From NCBI GenBank assembly GCA_018417955.1, contig JACTVC010000007.1, positions 1,550,001-1,614,000 of the forward strand: 64,000 nt of DNA, given 5' to 3'. Each line of letters starts with the position of its first letter. Within the stretch, counting starts at the first letter, position 1. A program made the position numbers and the translations under genes. Of the stretch, positions 1-11,309 are shown in pieces. Source of the DNA: Laccaria trichodermophora (lineage: Eukaryota; Basidiomycota; Agaricomycetes; Agaricales; Hydnangiaceae). The notes below the pieces were generated by a model. It made no database searches, was not told the origin of the DNA, and saw nothing but the letters and a program-made list of their open reading frames with translations.

Positions 1-635
1 CCATGTACGACAACAATGACCGCCCACGTACGAGAATGACCGCGCGTATACAACAACGACTGCGCTGATGCACAAGAACGACCGCCCACGCATGAGAACA
101 ACTGCCCATGGATGAGAATGAACCCCATCTGTCTCCCCTCTCCATCCCTCCCCCCCCTCTTCCTCCATCCCTCCCTCCCTCCCCTCCCCCTCCATCATTC
201 CCACCTCCCTTCCCTCCCTTCCCCTCCCCCTGTCTCCCCCTCCCTTCCCCTGCCTTCCCCCTCCCACATTAGATTATTAGATACTTTTGTATATATTTGT
301 GTATATAGTTATCAATATAATATCTATGTTCAAATGGAAGTTTGGTATGGAATTCTGAGGTGTTAAAAGGTCTGACTGACTTAACCAAAAATTGATAGAA
401 TGCATGATACTCCAGTAGGAATCCAACTGATGCATTGGATTTTTTTTGTCTAAGTTCAGTTGGAGTCCAGCAGGAGTCCAGCAGGAGTCCAATAGGAGTC
501 CAATAGGTGGAAAATGCCTTTTTTGGAAGAATTGTTGAAATCCAGTGGGAATCCTACTGGAGTCCTGGAATCCAGTAGGAATCTTACTGGAGTCCTGGAG
601 TCCAGTAGGAATAGGTGGGGGAGTGATAAGTACTG
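1..635 (+). mobile_element. 3' part of a non-autonomous KDZ-type element (cut by window edge)
   Basis: The right end carries units of the type CCAGTAGGAATCC followed by a variant terminal motif ending AAGTACTG at 635, then GTTTTGAT (636-643), the expected right-hand 8-bp target duplication. Inside, the order matches the complete short elements at 2811, 11318 and 26100: a CGAC/CAAC-rich stretch (1-115), an almost pure pyrimidine tract (about 126-265), an AT-rich segment, then the palindromic units (about 410-620). The left end lies outside the window, so the left copy of the duplication cannot be checked. No convincing protein is encoded. Confidence 0.75.
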
Positions 636-643
636 GTTTTGAT

Positions 644-910
644 AGGAAAAAGTTGAATTGCTGCTTTGGAATGGACACACCCAGAGTAAGGGACATGCAG
701 AGTGTTATGAAGCAAAGGACAGAGGCAAGGAGGTTACCAAATAAGGACATTATTTGTCAGCTTATCTCCTTATATAGTAGAATGGTCCTAGTGGAGGAAA
801 AGAATCTTACTATGCCTTACCAAATAGGGCAAATGTCCTTTTTTATCCACCTGCAGGATGTGGCACATCCCCACCATTGTGAAGAATATCTGGGTTCAAT
901 TAATTGTTTT
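644..910 (+). repeat. Dispersed repeat R1, copy 1
   Basis: This stretch is clearly similar to 62325-62605 on the same strand and to about 35150-35290 on the opposite strand. Shared landmarks include GACACACC, CAGAGTGTTATG/A, AGGTTACCAAATA and CAGCTTATCTCCTTATATAG. The KDZ-type element ending at 635 was inserted at its left edge, since the target duplication GTTTTGAT runs straight into R1. No conserved reading frame is evident across the copies, so it is probably a non-coding piece of an unidentified transposon. Confidence 0.7.
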
Positions 911-2802
911 CAAACAACCCCCAATGTCATCCCCAACAGTGAGCACCACCCCTAATTTTATCTGATTTTATTGCTATTTTACATGTGAAGACATGCACAT
1001 TTCCTTATTTGGAAATGCACCCTGGACCCTGAAAACCACCCCTCACGTTGTCACCAACAGTGAGCAACACCCCAAGCTCATTGTCGCAAGCAGCAAGGCC
1101 CCTACAGCCACTATAGGCCACAGCAATGGTCAGCTGCCCACCTGGGCCATATCCCACTCTGATGCATCACAATGAAGGGTAACTACCCAGTTTGATGGTT
1201 AAATGTAGCTGTATAGGCTGAGGAGTTTGTCTCTGCTGCCTAAGGTCTGCTTGTTTTTGAGTGCCTAAGTGGCAAATCAAAAGTTAGCTTTGCAGCAATC
1301 AACAAGCCATAATCACAACCTGGCAGGTGGACTGGAGTATGCTAAGTTCATGTGGTTGCTTTTGGTCATAGAAAATATAGAGGTTTGCTCCAGGCATCTC
1401 AGAGTCCTCACAAGCATACAAGGTGTCCATGTATAGGTGCTGAATAGAAGCTGGTCACATCAGCTGTACAAAAGCTTTGACAATCAGATCGCACTCACAT
1501 TGTGCTGAGGTGGAAGAACCGCCTAACAAAGGCAACAGATCATATATGTTACAGTGTATCTTTGAAATTTCACTTACTGAGTGGTACCAGAATATGCCAG
1601 CCTTATCTCATTAACAGCCTTCCACACATAGGAGGAAGGCAGGGGCATGAATCTAAGTAAGAATCATTGTTTGGAGGAAACTGAACATATTTTCGATCTG
1701 CAGGAGATAGGCATGATAGTTGGCTGCAGCAGTCTCCTCAAGAGACCTTAGCCAAGTTGGGGTGAGTGAAATCTAAATCAAATGCCAGATCAATAATGGA
1801 AAGCAGGATGAAGCCAAAGGAGAAAGTCACATAGAATTCAGCTATGGTGTCCAGACTTTGCATGTAAACATGGGCTAAAAAATACATCAAAGACACTTTG
1901 TGTGGGACCTCAAGCATTTTCTGGAAGGCAAGCAGTCATGCTAAGCTAGACTGTGCAAGGGGGGTTCTACTTACTTGGCTCTCTAAAGAAATTTCTGCCT
2001 TTAGGCTGAAGGGGTAAGCTATGAATTCAAGACAGGGCAAAATAACTTACTGCTGGCAGAAACATTGCTGCATCTCCAGGAAGGTTGATGGCATACCATG
2101 TTTTGTCAATGGTGCCATGACTTCCAGTTGAGGAGTATTGGACAGAAGAGGAGGGGAGAAAGTGGTTTAATTCATTGAAAAGTGCCATATGAGAATTTGG
2201 TGGCATGTTGTCAGCTGCAGAGGATGAGGAGCCAGGGGTGGCCAGGTTGGCATTGTGGCCAGTGTTGGGCGATGGGAATGTGAGGGGCCAGCCAGCTGCA
2301 GGGCCATCATCTTGGCCAGGAAAGCCAGGGAAAGATGTTAAGCGGCTTGCAGGTTCCAATGGGCTATGCTACTGCCTGGAAAATGGAATGGGAGATCATG
2401 TCTGCCAGTGTCATCGCTGCTTGTAGAACAACCAGCTAAATTGATTTGCAAGTCAGGATGGCCAAAGTAGTTTGCCATTGTGTGCTAAAATGATTGGAAA
2501 GCGCCAGCCAAGTTTGCAAGCATTACTACCTACAATGCAGCAAGTCTTATATGCTGGTTCCAGTCAAGCCCATGCTTGGTGCAGTGTTCCAGAATCATTG
2601 TGACATATCTACAAGGGAAATCAGGTTTCCTTCAGACTGACAATACTATAAGAAGTTGGTATTATTGATTCCTGCAAGTATCCAGCTGACGATCCAAGGG
2701 CAGGAAGATTTTTGGGTTACAACTGGCAGCAACCTTCATGGTGCACAAAGGCATGTGGCAAATCCATGTTATATATGCCATAAGTGAGAACTCCAAGTGC
2801 AT
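911..2802. other. Unassigned repetitive DNA without a clear gene
   Basis: No recognisable protein or RNA gene is seen. About 975-1075 resembles 32470-32570 (shared: TTGGAAATGCAC, CTGGACCCTGA, GTTGTCACCAACAGT), so it holds part of another dispersed repeat. The rest has unremarkable composition with frequent stops in all frames, apart from one modest open frame at 2027-2359. Confidence 0.4.
2027..2359 (-). CDS. Hypothetical open frame, unrecognised
   Basis: A 110-codon open frame rich in Pro, Ser, Gly and Asn (for example ATPGSSSSAADNMPPNSHM). I recognise no domain and see no signal peptide or repeat. It lies alone between dispersed repeats and no flanking exons could be placed. It may be an exon of a decayed transposon gene or a chance open frame. 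Confidence 0.2.
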   Translation of the reverse strand: MEPASRLTSFPGFPGQDDGPAAGWPLTFPSPNTGHNANLATPGSSSSAADNMPPNSHMALFNELNHFLPSSSVQYSSTGSHGTIDKTWYAINLPGDAAMFLPAVSYFALS

Positions 2803-2810
2803 GATAGCAA

Positions 2811-4532
2811 GAGGTCTTTACCCTCCCCCATGTAATCCATATGGACTCCACTGGAGTCCACTGGAGTCCAGTGGATTCCAGTGGCCCTCTTACCAGGCCA
2901 GATTGGCCAGCAGAATGCCCAGACCACTGGAGTCCAGTCCAGTCCAGTCCAGTCCAGTGGACTCCCACTGGACTGCCAGCCACTTTCCTGAGTCCAGTCC
3001 CAGTCCAGTGGACTATGAGTCCAGTCAGAGTCCAGTGGAGTCCAGTGGAGTCCAGTGGATTCCAGTCATTTCAGTATATTATTATAATTATATATGAATA
3101 CTACTAAAAAAGCGAAAATAGACTATACAATATACAAGCTATACTTACAATTTCATTGATCAATGAATGGAAGGGTTATAATTTGTGTATAGTGTGGGTC
3201 AGTGATAGCTGCAATAAGGATTCATGATTTTGTTCAGTCTGCGGGGTGAGGTCACATGACTTACCTGAGGGCATGCCATATTGTCACATCTTCTATTTGC
3301 AGCATGGTCACACTTCCGTGACCATCCCATTCCTTTCCACCACCACCACCACCACCCTTCACCACTCCCTCCAACACTGCCAATGCCAACGCCGCCCACA
3401 CCAACACCAACACCAACGCTGCCCATGCCAACACCAATGCCAACGCTGCCCACGCCAACGACGCCCGCGCCCATGCCAACGTGGAAGGACAGGCCAAGAA
3501 CGAGGGACGGCACCCATGACGTAGCCACATCATGGGCCAACGGTATGTATGCCCCACCACCCCAATGCCCCATTCTCACCACGACAGGCACCAGCGGCAC
3601 GCGACAACAACAACGACACATGAGGACAACGACGACATGCGAGGACAACAACAACAACAACACATGACAATGACAACACATGATGACAACACGCGACGAT
3701 GACAACACATGTCGATGACACATGTCGACGACTACACACAGGGACAATGATGATGACACATGACGACGACGACGACATGCGACGACGAATGCATGTGGGG
3801 TCGACAACACACCATGACGACAACATGATGACAACACGCGACAACGAACGAGCACCCACGAAAACCCCACCCCCACCACACCCGAAAAACGACACGCCCA
3901 CAAAAAACGGCGAGCACCCACCACCACCAACGCCAGCGCAGAACGGCAATGAGGGCCCAGCAGCACCACCCTTCCCCTCCACTCTCTCCCCCTATCACTA
4001 CCTCGTCTCTTCACCACTCCCACTCCCCTCCACTCTCTCCCCCCTTCGCTCCCTCTCCCCCTTTCCCCCCTCCCCCTTTCCTTGCTCCTCTCTCCCCCCT
4101 CCCTTTCCTTCCCCCTTCCTTGCTCCCTCCCCCCTCTATTCATTCCTCTCTTCCCCCTCCCTTTCCCTTTCCCCTCCCTCCCCCCTCTGTAGCATAGAAT
4201 CTATGTCAATTTAATTAATTAAATTAATAAATATACTTCAATTTTATTTTTTGTTTTGAAGTCTAAGTTTAGGAATTCTGGATTAACTTAGGTCTGTGGC
4301 AGTCCAGTCCAGTCCAGTTTTGTGTTGGGAGAGTCCAGTGGAGTCCAGTCCAGTCCAGTTTTGTGATTTGCAGTCCAGTCCAGTCCAGTCCAGTCCAGTT
4401 TTGTGCTTGCAGTCCAGTGGAGTCCAGATTTGTGGATATTGCCAGTATGTAGTGAAGTCCAGTGGAATCCAGTGGAATCCAGTGGAGTCCAGTGGAGTCC
4501 ATGTGGATTATGTGGGGGATGGTAAAGTACTG
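2811..4532 (+). mobile_element. Complete non-autonomous KDZ-type element, 1.7 kb
   Basis: It begins GAGGTCTTTACCCTCCCCC and ends GGGGATGGTAAAGTACTG, flanked by the perfect 8-bp duplication GATAGCAA (2803-2810 and 4533-4540). Both ends are stacked with the palindromic unit TCCAGTGGA and its ACTGGAGTCC context (about 2840-3065 and 4300-4500). The interior has a CCAACG/CAACACC-rich stretch (3340-3480), a CGACGAC/CAACAA-rich stretch (3590-3860), a pyrimidine tract (about 3965-4190) and an AT-rich segment. Long open frames here are low-complexity artefacts. It presumably depends on a transposase from a KDZ copy such as those at 4.9 or 36.6 kb. Confidence 0.88.
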
Positions 4533-4540
4533 GATAGCAA

Positions 4541-4913
4541 AACCATCCAATTGAAAGGATTCCCTGACAAAATATAGTGAGCCCTGATCAAATCGGCTAC
4601 CGCTTTGTGGCACAAACTGCTTATGCAGAAAACTCTTCCCCACACAATACCTAAAGGGGGCCATGTCTTTAATTGACATTTGAGCATTCAGAGTGATCTA
4701 TCTGATGTTTGCTTTGCATTGTTATTCCTCACCTAGCCTGATGGTGCCAGTCTCTCAGGCTCACTTTTCAATTTTCAGAGGCAGTAGAGACACAAGTCTC
4801 CTTGAGATGGAGCTTAGGGGGCCAGAGTTGGGGTGTGAGGTGGGATGGGACGTGGAACAGAAGGAGCCTGCAGTGAAAGGAGAGAAAATGAAAGAGGAGG
4901 AGGAGGGATAGCA
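4541..4913. other. Short spacer between two KDZ-type insertions
   Basis: About 370 bases of pre-insertion DNA between the elements at 2811-4532 and 4922-11138. Nothing coding is recognised. The stretch before 4913 is purine-rich (GGAGGAGGAGGG). Confidence 0.4.
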
Positions 4914-5258
4914 GTTTTGATCAGTACTTTACAGTGCCCCACCTATTCCTGCAGGAATCTAGTCATTCCTGTGGAATTCCTGTGTATTCCTGTGGAATTC
5001 CTGTGTATTCCTGTGTATTCCTGTGGAATTCCTGTGTATTCCTGTGGAATTCCTGTGGAATTCCTGTGGATTCCAGGGGAATTCCACTGGAATGGGACAG
5101 GATATGAGAAGAATAAGGTATAAAACCTCTATTTAAATGCAAGTATATGTTAATTTACAGTAATATACACTTCTGCCTACTTCTTTTTACTACTATTTAG
5201 TTAGCTGTACATTTACACTAATATACACTTCTGCACACTTCTTTCTCTTCACTACTAT

Positions 5259-7621
5259 TTAGTTATCCTCATCATCTTGAGCTTCTTCATCTAAACCTAA
5301 GTTTTCCTCCTCATCTTCATCTGATTTCTTCATCTCTTGTTTGTGGAGGACATACTTTGTGTGGTAGAACAGCATGGTGTGTAAAAACCAGTTAAAATTT
5401 CCAGGTGTCATACATTTGAGAATTGATTGATATCCACCAAGCCATGCATTAAGTTGTTCGCAAACCTAAATGAAATATAGTGTTGAGGTGAGATTGAATC
5501 AAAATAAAGTAATAAATACCTGTGTATTGAATGCTCGCTTCAAATACGCTTTACCATTCTTATCATATGCCATGACTACAAGGTTTGGAGCAGATCCATC
5601 TTCAGGTGAGGGATTACAATATTTTCGGCATAGAAAATCTAACACCCAATGAGTGATATAGTGGTAGGCATCCACAATAAATCGAGTAGTTTTTTTCCAA
5701 ATATCCCAACTTCCATTTGCTACTGCAGTTGCAAACACTTGACAACCTTTATCAATACAAATATAATCAGGTCTTGATTCTTCTGTTGGATAAACTTTTC
5801 CTAGGAAGTTTAAAATATTCATTGGTGATTCTGATTTATCAAACTTTGTCCAAGCAATAACAACACCACAAGGTGCGCAGATAGTTTCAACACAATAGAA
5901 TCTACCTGCACGGAAGTAATTGGGGGCTTCTCGTGGTTCTGCATTTGGAGCATCATGTTGTTGGGGATTTGGTCCTCTGCGATTTGGTTCCCAAGGATTA
6001 CTCTCACCAGGGCGTTGTAACATCCGGCGGACCCCAGCTTGATTGTGATGTTTGCTGTGCTTTGCATGTTTACGCCACTCTGGTTGGTGCTGTTGACATG
6101 CAAGTGTCCTTTCTACTCTTCTGTTATTACAACCACGAACCAAGCATTGAGAACCAAGAGCTAAGTGGTGTATATCACACAGTGATCCACCACGTGCATT
6201 GGAGAGATCATTAGTGCAATTGTCATATGCACAGTGCTAAAAAAAAGTTGTAAAAAAATGAACTCAGCAGAAAGAATCTAAAATTATTTACCTGAGGACC
6301 CATAACTATACCATCAAGAACAACCATTCTTATATTTGGGATATCATCAGTATCCATCTCATCATCTGAGGGGACCTGAGGTGCATCAATGTCCATTCCT
6401 TCAGGTGCTCCTTCCAAGGCAGGAATATCATCATCTGTGGCATCAACACCAACAACAGCTGCTGGATTATTGAAAACTGCATCACTAGTCTCTCTGCGTT
6501 TTTGAGTGCATTCATCACATGCATGTTTCTCAGAAGCTCTAATAATTCCATCTTCTCCCAAAAGTGAAAATGCCTGAGTAGTAACTTCTTTGATGTTCAA
6601 ACCATCATCAAATTCAGCATCAATTCCAGATTCCTCAGCAATTGTACAAACAGATTGTTGAACAAATGCTTGCCAGACATGAGCACGAGTAATTGAAAGT
6701 TCTTTGGTTCCATGTGTATTATTCCAGTACTCTGCAAATGCAGATGCTGAACCATGAAAGTTATACATAGCATTTATGACTGCTGTTGCAAATAGACAAT
6801 CTGCCCAGATTAATTGACCAATTTTCAAATATTTGGCTGAGTTGATATAGACTCGTTTTAAAGTATTTTGAACAGTTGATGTATCTTCAAATCTTTCATG
6901 ATCAGCTGTATACAATGTTTTACAGCTTTGACACTTTCCAGTGAGCACAGGTACATGTTGATATACTGTCTGCCCTTTGATCAAAGTTATTAATGGTATG
7001 TCAGAAGCCTTGGTGGATTGACGCAATGATCTTGGACTACAGTCTAGGGTTTGACATGCAAATGAAGCTGGACAAATGACATAAGCTGGTTCAATCTTGC
7101 TATGTGACAGAGGGAGTAATTTTCCTTTATAATTTCCCTCCTCATCAAATGTTGACAGTTTCAAACACCCAGCTAGCTTGTCAAGCTTTCCAGCAAGAAG
7201 GGAAACCTTTGTCTTTTGATCTGGCTCTCGTGCAAGTTCATTCTCAGAGAATAAAGTTTCAGTTCTCTTATTTCCAAGTTTGTCCATTAGTGCAGTGCTT
7301 AGTGCAGTTATCCATCCTGTAACTTGGACTTTGTATTCATCACCATATATCCGCTGTTGTTGACGAAAATGAAGATTCAACAGATCTGGATTTTCAAATA
7401 AGGTGTATGAAACTGCAAGAACAGTAGCCAAAGAAACATTGGACCCAAATATTGATTGTATGGCATCACTAAAAGTGCTGAATGGGATATTTGGGAAGGG
7501 ACACTGCACTAGAGGGGTAGCATATGTAGGTGAAACAAGACAAGACCAGGTAAAGAACCAGGCGAGAATCCAGTGCTGGCATACAAGAGATATCGCCATT
7601 GTAACAAACATCAAAGTTGAT
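5259..7621 (-). CDS. KDZ-superfamily transposase module with CxC5/CxC6 cysteine clusters
   Basis: This is the catalytic half of the element's gene. I place three exons, 7621-6292, 6236-5520 and 5465-5259, with GT-AG introns; the second exon begins HCAYDNC after MGPQ. In order it has a hydrophobic segment (about 7610-7520), a PFPNIPFSTF motif, a CxC5-like cluster (ICPASFACQTLDC ... GKCQSCKTLY ... DHE), an acidic linker, and a CxC6-like cluster (HCAYDNC ... CQQH). Next come GRFYCVETICAPCGVV and the likely catalytic residues: Asp in DYICIDKGCQ, Asp/His in IVDAYHYITH, Glu in VCEQLNAWLGG. It ends in an acidic tail. The family is known for cut-and-paste transposition with 8-bp duplications, matching the flanks. 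A splice from 7721 to 7622/7621 would fuse it in frame to the upstream module; otherwise translation would start at an ATG near 7611. Confidence 0.82.
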
Positions 7622-7720
7622 CTGAAGAAAAAAGTAAAACTACTGTACAAGTCAGCTTATTCATGTCCCATGCATATTCTGAAATGAAAAAAAAGGAAAA
7701 AAGTCACAAGTCCTACTTAC

Positions 7721-9776
7721 TCAGAAGCTTCCTCATCCAAATCCCTAACCCTTGCCTGCTTCGACTTCTTGTGCTTTCTCTGCTCCACATGTTTATCTTT
7801 ATCACGATTCTTCTTGGGACTGTCTGGAGCTTTTCTCTTCCCCTTCAAATCACCATGCTTCTTCAACTCTCCCTCACGATCTTTTTTGTCAAGCCATTTC
7901 TTCAAATCAGGAAAGCTCAGCACTCGACTGCTCCTTAAGTCCCACAAATCCTCAGTAGCAAGGCAATCCTCCTCCTCATTAAGCCAGTCTCGCATATCTG
8001 GATATTCCTCTGCTCTTAGGAATGTAGGCTTCCAGACTTGGTAGAACTGAGTCTTAGCGATAAAGATATGGATAAAGTCGACAATGTTGGGAACCCAGGC
8101 AGCTCCATCATCAAACTGCGACTTCCACTCAGCATCCTTGCTCAAGCCCATAACTTTAGGTGTAGCATTGATGATAGCCTTAAACTTCTGATAGGCTGAC
8201 TGTAACCCAGCCTTATCCAGAGAAACAAGATCTCTGTCAATCCCAAGATATTCTAACAGAAGTGCTTTGTTGGCACTAGAAAGCTTTGAAGGACCAGTCA
8301 CCTCAGATCTACTAATAGATGATGCCTGAGACTGTCCACGAGAATCAGAAGCAACAGACGAAGAGCGAGGAAAAGATCCTGAATGAGAGCCTAGAGAGAC
8401 AGAGTGCTGATGAAATGATGGTGGAATCGCAGAAGCGACCATTTGCTCATGGTTGTTTTCCTAGACATAATTTAAATAAAATTTAAACCAATAATAGCCA
8501 ATAAAACATACCAGAAGAATATGTGTAACTTTACCAATGTCATCCTCCTCCCAAATAGCATCCTCATCATCCTCAACTACTACATTGTAACGGCCCATGA
8601 TGGACCACTGCTTCTTATCCAAAACATAGACACGATAATTGTGATCTGAGATGAAGCTTTATTAAACTTTGTATATTTATATATAGTCAAACACTTACTG
8701 CGAACAGGGGAATAGCTCTTGGCCACCTTTTTCAGAAGTGGGCCCAATGTCTCAAAACAGGGGGACTTGACATTTAGATGTGAGGTGGCATTGTTGATAA
8801 CAACATCAGAAGGAGGTTGTTGGACGATTGTGATGTTAATGCGACCATTAGAAAGGGGTCTGACCTCTGGTGGTGCATCATAAATGGAGTCACCTATATT
8901 GAAGGAATTTCCAATGGCACACCCACACAAAATACCCCCAGTAGAACGGGAAGACCCATTAGCAGGGACTTCTGTCTCAGGAGGTGCCAAATTGGAAAGA
9001 TCAATATCTATGAATAGAATAAATAAAAGATTGAAACATAAAATAAAATATTACCCATGGCCAAGGGCTCCTCATGACCAGAACCAGACTTGGCCTGATG
9101 ACGACCTCTTGGTGGGCCAAATCGGATATCTTTCCCATCACTACCCTCATCAACCTCATCAACCTCATCTCCCTCATCTCCCTCATCTCCATCTCCCTCA
9201 TCTCCATCTCCCTCATCACTCTCCTCACCACTTACTTCTTCATGTCCAGCAGTAACTTCTGGCTCACGATTGATATGAGAACGGCTGCTTGAAAGGGTAG
9301 GAGCAGGAGGAAGGAAGGAAGGGGTGGATAATTTGCCAGTACGCTTTGGGGGTGCAACAGAAGTACCAGCAGCTTCAAGAGCTCGCTCAACCCTATCAAC
9401 ATCACATTAGAAATAATCAAATAAAGATCAAAGAGCTCATGGTGTCAGCTGGGCTGGGACACCCTTATCATTCTCAGCCTTGTCTTTGGCAGCTCGCTGG
9501 GCACCTGTCATTCTGAATAGAATAGTTAGTATGCAAGTACTGGTATAAAACAGGCCACTCACCTTGCTTTTTTCCCCTTCTTACCACTGCTCTTTCCCTT
9601 TGTGGTGCCCTTTCCGGCCTCTGGTTCTTCCTCACCACTCCCCTCAACATCATTCTTGGTGGTGGCCTTGGCACGCTTGGTGTTTGTTGCCTCAGTATTG
9701 GATTGGCCACGTTTCCGGCCTCGTTTGGGGGGAGAATTCACCCCAGCTTGTAAAGATCGAAGTTCTCTTGCACTCA
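7721..9776 (-). CDS. Accessory N-terminal module of the KDZ gene
   Basis: Exons on the minus strand: 9776-9563 (starts MSARELRSLQ, basic PPKRGRKRG), 9512 to about 9470, about 9395-9055 (acidic Ser/Asp/Glu-rich), 9007-8699 (STGGILCGCAIGNSFNIGD), about 8644-8512 (HNYRVYVLDKKQWSIMGRYN) and 8460-7721 (FIAKTQFYQVWKPTF, YPDMRDWLNEEED, then a Lys/Arg-rich tail). Intron borders are GT-AG; CATACTAAC in the first intron is a plausible branch site. Counterparts in the same order exist in the elements at 13 kb and 36.6 kb. I do not recognise the domains. The basic tail suggests nuclear or DNA binding (inference). The frame closes with TAA at 7717, but the donor GTAAGT begins at 7720, so this block may be the N-terminus of one protein with the transposase. 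Confidence 0.65.
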
Positions 9777-10149
9777 TAGCAGTAGACAGCAAGATTAGAA
9801 GGTATAAGAGCCAAGTGGGACTGCAAGAACAAAGGGGACAGGAAGCAAGATGAAGGGGGAAAGGAAGAAAGACGTGGGAACTTAAACACACACAGCTAGG
9901 GTTGAGGGTTTCTTTCAGATGTCTATTTTCAGTAATTAATCAAAATTTCAAAGTAAGAGGCAGCATGAAAACACCGCCTCATTTTGATTCTAAGTATGTA
10001 CAGGAGATGTAAGCCAGGCAAACAAACAAGACAGCAGGTGGGATTCCTGCTGTCTCGTTGTGTTCTGGGGTTCAGGTATTTACTGTAAAATGAAATATAG
10101 AGGCATGCCTCGTTGGTATTCTAGGGAAATGCACGAAATGTAAAGTAAG

Positions 10150-10560
10150 TGTTGACGTTGGGCGGTGGGCATCTGCGATGGGTGGCGGGTGTTTGCGATG
10201 GGCGGTGGGTGTTTGCGATGGGTGGTGGGCATTTGTGATGGGTGGTGGGTGTTTGCGATGGGCAATGGGCATTTACGATGGGCGGTGTGTGTTTGCGATG
10301 GGCGGTGGGCGTTATGGGCGGTGGGCATTCATTTACGGGTGGTTGTTGGGTGGGCTGTGGGCGTTGTTGTCGTGAGCGGTGGGTGGTCGGCACCATTTCG
10401 TGGGCATTCAGCACTGGGTGAGCGATGGGTGTTATTTGTGGGCATGGGGTTCTCATTTGTGGGCGTCGTGTAGTAATTTGTGGGTGGTGAAGCCTTGTGG
10501 GTGCTCGTGTTTGTCTTCAGGTGCTAGGGTTGTCATCTGGGGGGCATGGTGGTGTGTGTC
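10150..10560 (+). repeat. G/T-rich tandem array upstream of the KDZ gene
   Basis: About ten imperfect units of roughly 20-22 bases around GTGTTTGCGATGGGCGGTGG. Strand composition is strongly skewed (G and T on plus; A and C on the gene strand). It lies between the gene's first exon and the 5' terminal repeat, the same place as the skewed arrays in the elements at 13 and 36.6 kb. A promoter or leader role is inference only. Confidence 0.7.
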
Positions 10561-10975
10561 ATTCATGGGATGGGATGAGCAGAGGGAATGGACTTAATAG
10601 AAAGTGATGACAACGAACGAACAACGTTCGTTCATCGTCTAGTTGCCACGTTGCGTGGCAAGAACTCCCTCCCCCTCATGTTGCATTCATTGTGTGCAGT
10701 TGGTGACATGGCGCTTGGTGATGTGGACGTGGTGGATTGTGGTGGGCGTGGGTGACGGATGCGGATGGCGTCGAGCGACAGGGATTGTGGTGGTCACGAT
10801 GAGCGGTGGTGGTGACGGACGTGTTTGGCAGCAGTGACGAGCATGGTGGTGGTGGGAGGAAGAGGGTGGTCGTGTTTGGTGAGCATGATTGCCAAACAGA
10901 TATTATTTGTTATCCATCGGAAATAAACAAACTATAATACATAACAAAACAATATAATACCTAGATTGCAGTTCC
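10561..10975. other. Element interior between tandem array and 5' terminal repeat
   Basis: GTG/TGGT-rich low-complexity sequence continuing the skew to about 10880, then an AT-rich segment up to the terminal units near 10975. No gene is seen. ACAACGTTCGTTCATCGT near 10620 carries a small inverted repeat, AACGAACGAACAACGTTCGTT. Confidence 0.35.
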
Positions 10976-11146
10976 TGCCCATTCCGGGGAACATTCCGGT
11001 GTACATTCTGGAATCCACCGGAATTCCACCGGAATGGAAAACACTGGAATAAACAATTTAGCAGGGCCTTCTGCTAAATTCCATTCCACCAGAATGACCG
11101 GATTCCTGCAGGAATAGGGGGGGCACTGCTAAGACCTCGTTTTGAT

Positions 11147-11309
11147 GATGAGTGCATGGCCATGAGTGGGAGTTAGGGTTCTATTAAGTGCCAGTCCAGG
11201 TTTGCACTTGCCCAAGTAGTCTGTGAAAGCTTGGTCCAGAACCTGAGACTCTCTGCAGAATGGCATCCTGACAGCTTTCTGCCAAATAAACTGGAGCCAA
11301 TCACCAGCA
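11147..11309. other. Spacer between two KDZ-type insertions
   Basis: About 160 bases of apparent pre-insertion DNA (TGAGTGCATGGCCATGAGTG ... CAATCACCAG) between the element ending at 11138 and the one starting at 11318. No gene is recognised. Confidence 0.4.

Larger units (their letters stand above)
4922..11138 (-). mobile_element. Apparently complete autonomous KDZ transposon, 6.2 kb
   Basis: The left end CAGTACTTTACAGTGCCCC and right end GGGGCACTGCTAAGACCTC are inverted repeats flanked by the 8-bp duplication GTTTTGAT (4914-4921 and 11139-11146). Subterminal palindromic units are TCCTGTGGAATTCC-like on the left (4940-5095) and TCCACCGGAATTCC-like on the right (10980-11120). A perfect hairpin, ATTTAGCAG and CTGCTAAAT around a 6-base loop, lies near 11055-11080. 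It holds the multi-exon gene at 5259-9776 on the minus strand, with a G/T-rich tandem array (10150-10560) between the gene start and the 5' end. No disabling mutation was seen, so it may be, or recently have been, active. Confidence 0.88.

Noticed and set aside
3199..4214. Several long overlapping frames on both strands (up to 314 codons)
   Set aside because: They consist of Val/Cys/Arg-, Thr/Asp- or Pro/Ser-rich monotony produced by CGAC/CAAC repeats and the pyrimidine tract inside a non-autonomous element; no conserved motif.
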